64,000 nucleotides of DNA from Acidobacteria bacterium AB60. GTDB taxonomy: Bacteria; Acidobacteriota; Terriglobia; Terriglobales; Acidobacteriaceae. This document shows, one piece after another, positions 7,796-15,187 of this stretch. The stretch's first letter is position 1, and each line of letters starts with the position of its first letter. A program made the translations under genes and the position numbers. The DNA is taken from assembly GCA_008682415.1 (NCBI GenBank), contig VANK01000013.1, forward strand, positions 62,001-126,000, read 5' to 3'. The notes below the pieces were generated by a model, which saw only the letters and a list, made by a program, of their open reading frames with translations, had not been told where the DNA came from and ran no database searches.

Positions 7796-9451
7796 GGCAG
7801 CGCAGCGCAAGGGGAGGCATTTCCGGGATTTGGGCTGTTATCTGCGCTGGAGCGGTGCTGTTAATGGTGTCGGTGAGTGGGGGCGAAAGGATTCCGGCGG
7901 CGGCTCATGGTTCGCGCACGGGGGAGCATCTGGTCTATGCTTCGCCGATTGAGATGCTATTTTCGCGAGATGGCGCTCGACTGTATGTCCTTTGCCAGGA
8001 AGCTGACGAGGTGCGCGTACTCGATTCCATGACATTTGCCGAGTTGCGGGGTATCCCCGTGGGACACATCCCGCGCGGGTTTGCGCTGTCTCACGATGGA
8101 ACGAGGCTTTTTGTTGCGAACAGCTGGGACGATACTTTGTCCGTGATCGACACTCGAACGCTTCGTGTCACGGCAGGTCACCGTGATCGATGCAACCCGC
8201 GGGGTGGTTGTCGATCGCATCCTGCTTCGCGACGTCGCGCATGGATTTCATGCGGCGTTTTCGCGCGACGGGCGTTTGGGCGTGGTGGCTCAGCTGCACC
8301 CGAAAAACCTGGTTCCACTTGCGCATCTCGAACATGGCGGCGCGTTCGCTGACACGCTGACACTCTTCGGAGCGGATATCGGGAGCCCCGTTGAAGTGCC
8401 GCTGGACGAGCTGGAAAGGTATGCGGTTCGCCCCTTTGGCGTAGTGATTGCGCCCGACAAATCGCACATCTATGTCAGTTGTCAGGGTTCCGAGGTTGTG
8501 CTGGTGGTCGACGTGGCGCGGTTGATGGAGTTCGTGCATCGGCATCCAGGATCCAGCGCGAGTGACCTGTCCGCCAGCTCGCAGTATGTTTCTGCCCGTG
8601 TCGCGGTGGGCCACGACCCTCGCGGATTGTTATTGACGCCCGATTCGAGGAGGCTGCTCGTCGCTAATCGGCTCGACGACACGATCAGCGTTATCGACAC
8701 CAGGAGCGATCGGGTCGTCAGGACGGTTCAGCTCAGAAGTCCCCGACAGGTCTCCGTCCAGCGTCACGGCGAGCAGACCTTTTACACCGCGCGCTACTCC
8801 TTTCAGGGGCAGATTGGATGCGCCAATTGCCACATCGATTCCACCTTCGATGGCCTCACGTGGGATTTGGAACCGGATGGTTTTGGGCGCGACATCGTGG
8901 ATAACCGCCTTATTGAAGACCTGCGGGGAACCGAGCCCTACAAGTGGAATGGCGGCAATCCCAACCTCCCCACAGAATGCGGTCCACGTACTGAGATGTA
9001 CTTCTGGCGCTCAGAGAACTACGACAGCCTGACGTTGACGGATCTGATTGTGTATCTTCGCGGCCTGCCGCGGCGTCCTGCTCGCCTGCTCTCCCCGGCA
9101 GAGCTGACTCCGGCACAGGAGCGTGGCAGAACCCTGTTCGCCCGGACAGTGGACAAATTCGGCAAACCCATCTCTGAGGCAAATCGCTGTTCCTACTGCC
9201 ACGGCGGCCCGAAGGGCACAAATCAACGGTCCTTTGACGTGGGCACGCGCAGACCCACCGATAACGGAGGCGTGTTCGATACGCCGCAACTGACGAATGT
9301 TTCGCTGACGGCCCCGTACCTTCACGATGGTTCGGCGCGAACGCTAGAGGAGATCTGGACCAGGTTCAATCCCGAAGACAAGCATGGGCGCACGAACGAT
9401 CTGACCAAGGACGAACTGAACGATTTGATTGAATACCTGAGGACGCGATGA
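7792..9451 (+). pseudogene. YVTN beta-propeller / di-heme cytochrome gene split by a frameshift
   Basis: Two overlapping frames together resemble one exported YVTN-propeller plus di-heme cytochrome c protein. The first frame (7792-8352) begins with a signal peptide and the opening propeller blade, reading cleanly to about 8168 (DDTLSVIDTRTLRV). It then turns into non-family sequence. The family sequence resumes in another frame from about 8171 (QVTVIDATRG). At the junction part of a propeller blade also seems to be missing, judging from the blade periodicity, so a deletion between two similar VID-encoding stretches is more likely than a simple one-base slip. An assembly error is the main alternative. 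Without repair the heme-bearing part would lack a signal peptide and could not be matured in the periplasm. The flanking genes in the operon look intact. Confidence 0.65.
8165..9451 (+). CDS. 3' part of the split gene: YVTN repeats plus di-heme cytochrome c peroxidase-like domain
   Basis: This 428-residue frame carries the remaining YVTN blades (DTISVIDTRSDRVV is typical) at about residues 1-200. A cytochrome part with two CxxCH heme-c motifs follows: CANCH at Cys219 and CSYCH at Cys342. The C-terminus (TPQLTNVSLTAPYLHDGSARTLEEI, split here only by position) is typical of MauG/cytochrome c peroxidase-like proteins. Such di-heme enzymes act in the periplasm as peroxidases or as protein- and cofactor-modifying oxidases. 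The GTG at 8165 is a nominal start with no ribosome site and no signal peptide, so this is best read as the 3' portion of the broken locus. Its stop overlaps the ATG of the next gene (ATGA). Confidence 0.6.
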   Translation: MSRQVTVIDATRGVVVDRILLRDVAHGFHAAFSRDGRLGVVAQLHPKNLVPLAHLEHGGAFADTLTLFGADIGSPVEVPLDELERYAVRPFGVVIAPDKSHIYVSCQGSEVVLVVDVARLMEFVHRHPGSSASDLSASSQYVSARVAVGHDPRGLLLTPDSRRLLVANRLDDTISVIDTRSDRVVRTVQLRSPRQVSVQRHGEQTFYTARYSFQGQIGCANCHIDSTFDGLTWDLEPDGFGRDIVDNRLIEDLRGTEPYKWNGGNPNLPTECGPRTEMYFWRSENYDSLTLTDLIVYLRGLPRRPARLLSPAELTPAQERGRTLFARTVDKFGKPISEANRCSYCHGGPKGTNQRSFDVGTRRPTDNGGVFDTPQLTNVSLTAPYLHDGSARTLEEIWTRFNPEDKHGRTNDLTKDELNDLIEYLRTR

Positions 9452-10518
9452 AGAAGCTTTTTGCCATCTTCCTGCTGTTGGCAGGTTCCTCGGCCTTCGG
9501 GGCCGATCCGAAGATGCCCATGTATCGTTTCGAGAACTTCACCACGGCGACGGGTCTGCCGGACAATCACGTCTTCTCCGTCCTGGTGGACGGAGACCGC
9601 GTCTGGGCTGGAACAGAGAACGGCCTGGCGTTGTATGAGAATCGCGCCTGGAAGACCTACACCCCGGCCGACGGGCTGGCGCATCGGGCGGTCCTATCCC
9701 TGGCTCTCGATAAACGAACCGGGGATGTGTGGGCGGGTACGATGGGCGGGCTCAGCCGTATTTCGGCGGGACGCATTGATACCTTCACCCAGCTCAATTC
9801 GGGCCTGAGCAATGACGTGGTGTACGGGGTATCCGTCGAAGGGGGGAACGTCTGGGCGGCCACAGCGGCGGGCGCGTGCCGGCTGGATCTGCACTCGGGT
9901 CAATGGTCGCTGTACAACGAGCGCAATACGCCCATGAACGAGATCTGGGTGTACGCGGTGCACGCCACCCCTGCCAAGGTCTACTTTGCCGTCTGGGGCA
10001 GTGGATTGCTTGAGTACGACCAGAAGACCGGGAAATGGGACAAATACGACGACCCGGATGGTGAAACCGAGATGGTTCTCTTCAAGGATCAGGGCCTAAT
10101 TCATGAGATTGTCACGTCCGTCAGTTATGTGGACAATATTGTTTGGGCAGCCACTTATTTTGGCGACAGCCGATACGATGGCCGCTACTGGCATAACTTT
10201 CTCACCAAGGACAGCGGACTTCCCTCGAATTTCACCAACCAGGTGAAGGGTGTGGACGCCAATCGGGCCTGGTTCAGCACGGACAAGGGCCTGGCCTACT
10301 ACGACGGCGTCAACTGGGCTGTGTACCGCAATTCGCTGACCACCGGCACGCCCGAGATGACGGTTCGCGACGGGCAGGGAAAAGTGACATCGGTAGCGGT
10401 TACCACTGCGCCTGCCCACAACTACGTACTCGGAATCGATTTCCAGGGAGACGATATCTGGGTTGCGACCGCGAAGGGGCTGAGTCATGGGATACGACAA
10501 CAAGAAGGAAAAAACTAA
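9448..10518 (+). CDS. Exported Reg_prop-type beta-propeller protein
   Basis: A 356-residue protein with a short Sec signal peptide (about 1-20, LFAIFLLLAGSSAFGA). It then has repeated blades of the two-component-regulator-propeller kind: GLPDNHVFSVLVDGDRVWAGTENGL is the archetype, with DGLAHRAVLSLALD, SNDVVYGV and SGLPSNFTNQVKGV later. In known proteins these blades form the periplasmic sensor of hybrid histidine kinases. This protein has no transmembrane helix after the propeller and no kinase part, so it is a free periplasmic propeller. The ATG overlaps the stop of the cytochrome gene. The next gene, RidA-like, starts 13 bases downstream. It may dock onto or bind one of the heme proteins of the same operon, which is inference. 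Confidence 0.8.
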   Translation: MKKLFAIFLLLAGSSAFGADPKMPMYRFENFTTATGLPDNHVFSVLVDGDRVWAGTENGLALYENRAWKTYTPADGLAHRAVLSLALDKRTGDVWAGTMGGLSRISAGRIDTFTQLNSGLSNDVVYGVSVEGGNVWAATAAGACRLDLHSGQWSLYNERNTPMNEIWVYAVHATPAKVYFAVWGSGLLEYDQKTGKWDKYDDPDGETEMVLFKDQGLIHEIVTSVSYVDNIVWAATYFGDSRYDGRYWHNFLTKDSGLPSNFTNQVKGVDANRAWFSTDKGLAYYDGVNWAVYRNSLTTGTPEMTVRDGQGKVTSVAVTTAPAHNYVLGIDFQGDDIWVATAKGLSHGIRQQEGKN

Positions 10519-10531
10519 GGAGCAGTCAGGC

Positions 10532-11032
10532 ATGAGTACATTTGCAGAGGTTCTAGAAACGATCGCGCACGCACCCATCCAAAAGCGTGCCATTACCAAC
10601 CATGGCGTTCTCAATGAGGCATATGCCTACCCCAAGCCGAGTTCGTTCTCGCGCGGCATGCGCATCGATCTCAATGGCCTGACTATTCTGCTGATCTCCG
10701 GAACTGCCTCCATCGATGAGAACGGTCAAAGCGTGCATATTGGAGATTTCCGCGCGCAGCTTCGCCGGACTTACGACAACATCACCGGCTTGCTTGTCAG
10801 CGAAGGTTGCACCTGGCACGACATCGTTCGCACCACATGCTATCTGCGCGACATCGATCGGGACTACGAGGCGTTCAATGAGGAACGCACGCGGTTCTTC
10901 CACGAGCAGGGTCTTGATCCGCTACCCGCGTCGACCGGCATCCAGGCCCACCTATGCCGGCCCGAATTGCTGGTGGAGATTGAAGCGATCGCCATGTTCC
11001 GCACAGAGAGAGCAGCCGCAAGCAAGGAGTAA
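10532..11032 (+). CDS. RidA (YjgF/YER057c/UK114) family protein
   Basis: The 166-residue product has the RidA-family fold signatures: LISGTASIDENGQ, the core stretch with YDNITGLLVSEGCTWHDIV, and TTCYLRDIDRDYEAFNE. RidA proteins hydrolyse reactive enamine/imine intermediates. Relatives fused to or acting beside chorismate-using enzymes are also known. It is longer than classic RidA (about 130 residues) because of an N-terminal extension of about 30 residues. ATG 10532 is chosen over ATG 10487 because AAGGAG lies at 10517-10522, nine bases upstream. The earlier start would overlap the preceding gene. No signal peptide is seen, so it is cytoplasmic. It is one of two apparently cytoplasmic proteins in the operon, the other being DAHP synthase. 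The archetypal catalytic arginine was not confirmed by alignment. Confidence 0.8.
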   Translation: MSTFAEVLETIAHAPIQKRAITNHGVLNEAYAYPKPSSFSRGMRIDLNGLTILLISGTASIDENGQSVHIGDFRAQLRRTYDNITGLLVSEGCTWHDIVRTTCYLRDIDRDYEAFNEERTRFFHEQGLDPLPASTGIQAHLCRPELLVEIEAIAMFRTERAAASKE

Positions 11033-11036
11033 GAAC

Positions 11037-12998
11037 GTGAAAAGCAAGCAGTGGTTCCGGGCTGTGGCGGGCATCGCGGCGGCCGTGGGTGTGGTGTGCG
11101 CCTCTGGTCAGGAATCCAAGGTTTGCGAATGCGGAGCACATCCCCCCGGACCGCCGCGCGATCGAGTCGTCGCTCCCTACGCAGGCGAGCCCGGGGACTT
11201 GAGTCCCTATGCCAGGTTCGCCGCGCCATACGACCTGAACTATATTCATCCCAACATCTACTCTGGAGCCGGGCGGGACCTTCCCGAGCCGAAGGATCTT
11301 ACCGAAGTGCGCATCGGATTTTTCGGGCCCTTCGAGCACAGTCCTGAGGCGATCTTCGGAAAGCGGATGCTGAACGGCGCCCAGCTTTCCGTGGAAGAGG
11401 CCAACGTAAGGGGCGGCTACGGCGGCAAGCCTTTCCGTCTCATGCTTCACAACGACTACGACAATTGGCAGGCAGGATCGGTCTACGGCGCCGACCGGTC
11501 CACCGATCCGGCTATCTGGGGATCGGCCTCCAACGAGGTTGTGAAGATGGTTTATGACGACCAGGACTGGGCCATCTTTGGTTCCATCAGCTCGGAGTCT
11601 ACCCACATCGCGCTGCGGGTAGCTTTGCGCGCCGAGATTCCCATCGTCAACTCAGCATCGACCGATCCCACTATCCCGGAGACCTACATCCCCTGGTATT
11701 TTACGGATCTCCAGGACGACCGCGTCCAGAGCTACACACTCGCTCGACGCATCTATACCGAGCTGGGTCTCAAGCGGGTGGCCATTCTGCGCATCAACAG
11801 CCGATACGGTCGCTTTGGCGTGCCCAAGTTTCGTGATGCCTCGCGCCGGCTCGGGCATCCGCCCGTGATCGAGCAGAAATTCCTGCCCGGCGATACCGAT
11901 TTTACCCGGCAGCTCAAAGCGATCCAGGGATCGCGCGCCGACGCCGTGGTGCTGTGGGCTGATGAAATCCCTGCGGCACTTATCCTCAAGCAGATGCGCG
12001 CTCTTGGGATGAAACAGCGCGTGTTTGGCTCGTATCGCACCATCGGGCCCGAACTCCTTGCCGAAGCTGGTCCCGCAGCCGAGGGTTTCGAAGCGGTGTT
12101 TCCCTACGATCCCACGCGCGGTGATCCCGGCTGGATCGGCTTCAACCGGCGATATGAAGCGAGATTCCACGAGCCCCCGGAGCAATTCGCCGCTCTTGCC
12201 TACGATGCCATGAACGCGCTGCTTGATTCCATCTGCAAGGCAGGCCTTAATCGCGCGCGCATTCATGATGCACTTGCCAACATCGAAACCTGGAATGGCG
12301 TCACCGGGCAGATGGTCTTCGATCCCAACCAAAAGAATGTGGCGCCGATGTATCTCGCAGCCGTGCACGAGGGTGCGATCAGGTACCGGCTTTATCCGAT
12401 GGAGAAGATCCCATCCACGGATGTGAAGACCTCGGCGCACGCTGAAGAGATTGCGCCCAGAGAGCCCTATGCTCATGTGGGCGAGGACGGCGGAGGTCTC
12501 CCCGGGCCGGCTCGGTCTGATTTCTCCGAGAAGCCCTTGCGTGTAGTGCTATTTGGGAGAGGCGCAATGTTGGCGTCCCGGTCTGTCGAGATGCAGAGGG
12601 TCCTGGCTTCTGCCGGATCCATCCTGCAGTTGCTGCCCATATCGAGCGATCAAAACTGGGGCGCAGCTTCGACGGAGCTGGTGCACGCGTTGTTCGACGA
12701 GCACGCAGTCGCCATTGTCGCTCTTGATCGCGATGCGTCACATCTGGCCGAGCAATTAGCTTTGAAGGCTTTCGTCCCGGTTCTGGCCATCAGCACCGAT
12801 CGCACACTTACGTCAACCAATGTCCCATGGATCTTCCGCATGCCGGTATCGGCCACGCCTTCCAGCGCGATCGCCGTGCTCTGTGAGGCGGCGTCCCGTA
12901 GCGGGGGAAGTCCAGAGCGTCTTCGCACCGTGCTTGCATCCGGATCAGATCTTCAGGGAGTGAGATTTGGGCTCTCAGGAGAACCTCGGACGGAATAG
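11037..12998 (+). CDS. Exported type I periplasmic binding protein (LivJ/Peripla_BP_6-like) with an extra C-terminal half-domain
   Basis: The GTG at 11037 is preceded by AAGGAG at 11024-11029 and begins a 653-residue protein with a signal peptide (about 1-25). An in-frame open stretch further upstream overlaps the RidA gene and is not used. Residues about 70-440 match branched-chain-amino-acid-type binding proteins (VRIGFFGPFEHSPEAIFGK, IPIVNSASTDPT near 201, RRIYTELGLKRVAILR). After a linker, residues about 500-653 contain a second partial copy of the same fold: VPVLAISTDRT near 580, followed by VPWIFRMP, mirrors the first-domain stretch IPIVNSASTDPT ... IPWYF. A cysteine pair (CECG) follows the signal peptide. 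No ABC permease or ATPase is adjacent, so a sensor or carrier role is possible. SBP genes also accompany some PQQ alcohol dehydrogenase systems, but no such enzyme is in this window. This is the last gene of the operon. Confidence 0.8.
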   Translation: MKSKQWFRAVAGIAAAVGVVCASGQESKVCECGAHPPGPPRDRVVAPYAGEPGDLSPYARFAAPYDLNYIHPNIYSGAGRDLPEPKDLTEVRIGFFGPFEHSPEAIFGKRMLNGAQLSVEEANVRGGYGGKPFRLMLHNDYDNWQAGSVYGADRSTDPAIWGSASNEVVKMVYDDQDWAIFGSISSESTHIALRVALRAEIPIVNSASTDPTIPETYIPWYFTDLQDDRVQSYTLARRIYTELGLKRVAILRINSRYGRFGVPKFRDASRRLGHPPVIEQKFLPGDTDFTRQLKAIQGSRADAVVLWADEIPAALILKQMRALGMKQRVFGSYRTIGPELLAEAGPAAEGFEAVFPYDPTRGDPGWIGFNRRYEARFHEPPEQFAALAYDAMNALLDSICKAGLNRARIHDALANIETWNGVTGQMVFDPNQKNVAPMYLAAVHEGAIRYRLYPMEKIPSTDVKTSAHAEEIAPREPYAHVGEDGGGLPGPARSDFSEKPLRVVLFGRGAMLASRSVEMQRVLASAGSILQLLPISSDQNWGAASTELVHALFDEHAVAIVALDRDASHLAEQLALKAFVPVLAISTDRTLTSTNVPWIFRMPVSATPSSAIAVLCEAASRSGGSPERLRTVLASGSDLQGVRFGLSGEPRTE

Positions 12999-13025
12999 GA
13001 CTCATGGCATTATGAGCCCCAACGG

Positions 13026-13055
13026 AGAGGGGGCGGCCAAAAGGCCGCCCCCTCT
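13026..13055. terminator. Perfect bidirectional terminator hairpin
   Basis: A 13-bp perfect GC-rich stem (13026-13038 with 13043-13055) closes on an AAAA loop. It lies between the convergent binding-protein gene and the porin gene and can stop transcription from both sides. Confidence 0.85.
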
Positions 13056-13074
13056 ATTTGCTCCTGTGCTTGGG

Positions 13075-14865
13075 TTAAGGCAGGTAGTAACGGAACGAAG
13101 TCCAAATCATGTTGTCCGTGCCCTTGGCCGCGCCGCTCGGGTTGGCTGGGCCACCCACGCCGGACCACAGGTCGCGCCGGAAGTAGCTGTACTGAACTCC
13201 CTGACGCAGTCCGCCCTTAGGCCCGCGGTAGATGTAGTACCAATAACCTGCGGTGCCTTCCTGCACATCTTTGGTGTTGGCGCCGCATTTTCCCGGAGTG
13301 CTGGGCGTCGTTCCGTTTCCGGGCAGAACCTCTGTGTTGCACCCGGACATGTCGACGTTCCAGGCACCGTATCCTTCCTTGCCCTTGTTGTAGAGGTGGC
13401 GCATCGTGCCGTCAACGCCGGCATTGAAGTAGACCAGGAGACGAGGATTAGGATTCACTTCCACGGTCGCTAGGCCCGAGTAGTTGCGCAGAGGAGCAAT
13501 GGTCGCGTTCGGGCGAAGCGTTATGTCCGCAATCGTGGATGAACCGTAGCGGCCGACCCCCTGACCATAGAGACCCTTGACGCCAATCGTGACCTTCTTC
13601 TGAGCCAGCGGTCCGCGCATGCTGGCGCCTACGCCGGCTGAGCCGGTGTCGTCGTTGTATGCGAACGAGGCATTCGTAGGTGCATTCGGGTAGATCCGAT
13701 TACGCCAGAAGCGGCCGATGCCGAACACTTCCCAGTGTCCCCACCCCGGCTCGATGGCGGTCTTCAGAATAAAATCCGGAGACGGGTTGTAGGTGATGGT
13801 GGCGTTGAATGCGTTATAGAGACCGCCGCTGTTGCCGAGCTGACCGATCAGGTAGTTGGTCGGAAGGCTCGATCCGGCTGGGCTCAGCTGCTCGGCATTC
13901 TCCGCCGACAGTCCCATGAAGAACTTCTTGCTGAATGCCTTGCTCACGCGGAAACCATATTGACGCGCCCAGACGAAGCCGACGTTGTATTGCGCGTCGA
14001 TGGTGGCCGGCAGGATTTCGGTTCCATTGGAGAGCCCTTGCGTGGTCTCTGTCGCCAGAGACCACATTTGACCGCCTGTGAACGTCCATCCGTTGTCCAA
14101 AGCAGCCTGTGCCCAAAGCTGGCGCTGCCGCATGGTGTAGCTGTTGCTCTGGTTGTTATTGGAAGTTGCGCCGGCGCTCAGCCAGTCCGCTTCGTAGTAG
14201 CCCGTAAGAGTGAAGTGCTCCGTCTTGCCCACGGCCTTCAAGGCAACACGCGACTGACGGCCGGTGCCCTGCCACTCGCTGACCTTTCCGGTGTCGGCTG
14301 AATCCAGGGGGATGCCCGCAAACTGGGTATTGATATCTCCACCAATGGCCCGGCTGCGATACACCGTTTCGGCAGCCAGATAGCTACCCGTCGGCGAGAG
14401 AGTGATCCCTTTGAAGTGAATCACATCCGGGTTCTCAATCGCCTTTTTTACCTTGGCCGTCTCATCCGAGATCGTAGTGGCCAGAGAGGCGGAATTCGCT
14501 TGCAGATCTGTGACCGTGGACTTCAGGGTATTGACCGCAGACTGGTTTTCCGTGACTGCCTGCGTTTCGCTATCCGCTGCCTGCTGGGCCTTGGCGGCGG
14601 CAGCCTGCGCATCGGAAGCCGCCTGTTGCGCCTGTTTCAATTGCGCATCCTTGGCGGCCAGATCGGACTTCAAGCCATCGATCTGGCTCTGCATCTCATT
14701 CCGCAAAGTCTGGATCTGCTCTTCGACCGTCGGACCTTTCGGCGCGGCTTTCTTGTGGATGGCCTTTTTCTTTGCGGGCGGTGTTGCGTCGCTCGCGTAT
14801 CCGTACGAGGCAACTGCGCACGCTGCCAAAATCATCGCGGCAGCAGATCGGATTCTCGAGTTCAT
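13075..14865 (-). CDS. Outer-membrane porin-like beta-barrel with N-terminal coiled coil
   Basis: A 596-residue exported protein. The signal peptide covers about residues 1-24 and is followed by a Lys/Ala-rich segment. Residues about 45-130 form a long heptad-rich coiled coil (EEQIQTLRNEMQSQIDGL, then Ala/Gln-rich repeats). From about residue 145 to the end the sequence alternates aromatic and polar residues as in a porin barrel, with motifs such as RQRQLWAQAAL, GWTFTGGQMWSL and PNPRLLVYFNAGVDG. The architecture resembles putative porins in which a periplasmic coiled coil stands next to the barrel. The start has GAGAGG just upstream. The gene stands alone, ending at the shared terminator. Its substrate is not evident; it is probably a general diffusion channel or a transport-related porin. 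Confidence 0.75.
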   Translation of the reverse strand: MNSRIRSAAAMILAACAVASYGYASDATPPAKKKAIHKKAAPKGPTVEEQIQTLRNEMQSQIDGLKSDLAAKDAQLKQAQQAASDAQAAAAKAQQAADSETQAVTENQSAVNTLKSTVTDLQANSASLATTISDETAKVKKAIENPDVIHFKGITLSPTGSYLAAETVYRSRAIGGDINTQFAGIPLDSADTGKVSEWQGTGRQSRVALKAVGKTEHFTLTGYYEADWLSAGATSNNNQSNSYTMRQRQLWAQAALDNGWTFTGGQMWSLATETTQGLSNGTEILPATIDAQYNVGFVWARQYGFRVSKAFSKKFFMGLSAENAEQLSPAGSSLPTNYLIGQLGNSGGLYNAFNATITYNPSPDFILKTAIEPGWGHWEVFGIGRFWRNRIYPNAPTNASFAYNDDTGSAGVGASMRGPLAQKKVTIGVKGLYGQGVGRYGSSTIADITLRPNATIAPLRNYSGLATVEVNPNPRLLVYFNAGVDGTMRHLYNKGKEGYGAWNVDMSGCNTEVLPGNGTTPSTPGKCGANTKDVQEGTAGYWYYIYRGPKGGLRQGVQYSYFRRDLWSGVGGPANPSGAAKGTDNMIWTSFRYYLP

Positions 14866-15117
14866 TGGGCCTCTCTCTTCTCCAAAAGTCCTTACATGGT
14901 GATTGCACTAACGGGGCGACCAGGAGTCGCCGGCACCGTGAGCGCCATGAGCCCAGCATCTACGCAACGAGGGGAAGTGCTGTCACGCAGAATAAATCCC
15001 GGATGCGGGCAGACGTGCAGCCCGGGAGAAAAATCTCCCATAACTGTGGTGATCCACATGGCTGGTTCCGTTTCAAACTCTCTCAGAGCAATATGAATAT
15101 TTAACGAATTTACAGAG

Positions 15118-15134
15118 TTTTAACAGAGTTAAAA
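15118..15134. promoter_or_regulatory. Inverted repeat TTTTAAC-AGA-GTTAAAA
   Basis: Two 7-bp arms separated by three bases, in the AT-rich part of the porin upstream region. It could be an operator or part of the promoter. No regulator can be assigned from the sequence. Confidence 0.35.
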
Positions 15135-15155
15135 ACGTGATAAGAAATGCATTTA

Positions 15156-15169
15156 CGCCAAATTTGGCG
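15156..15169. terminator. 14-bp perfect palindrome after the PIG-L gene
   Basis: The sequence cgccaaatttggcg is fully self-complementary and lies 19 bases past the PIG-L stop codon on the minus strand. It may end that transcript or serve as a dimeric protein-binding site. It has no loop and no strong T tract, so termination is uncertain. Confidence 0.3.
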
Positions 15170-15187
15170 GGAGCGCAGGCTGGCCGA

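Larger units (their letters stand above)
14866..15187. other. Intergenic region upstream of the porin gene
   Basis: About 320 bases with no credible gene. The part next to the PIG-L gene (15090-15170) is AT-rich, unlike its surroundings, and holds an inverted repeat and a perfect palindrome listed separately. It probably contains the porin promoter and the end of the PIG-L transcript. Confidence 0.6.
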
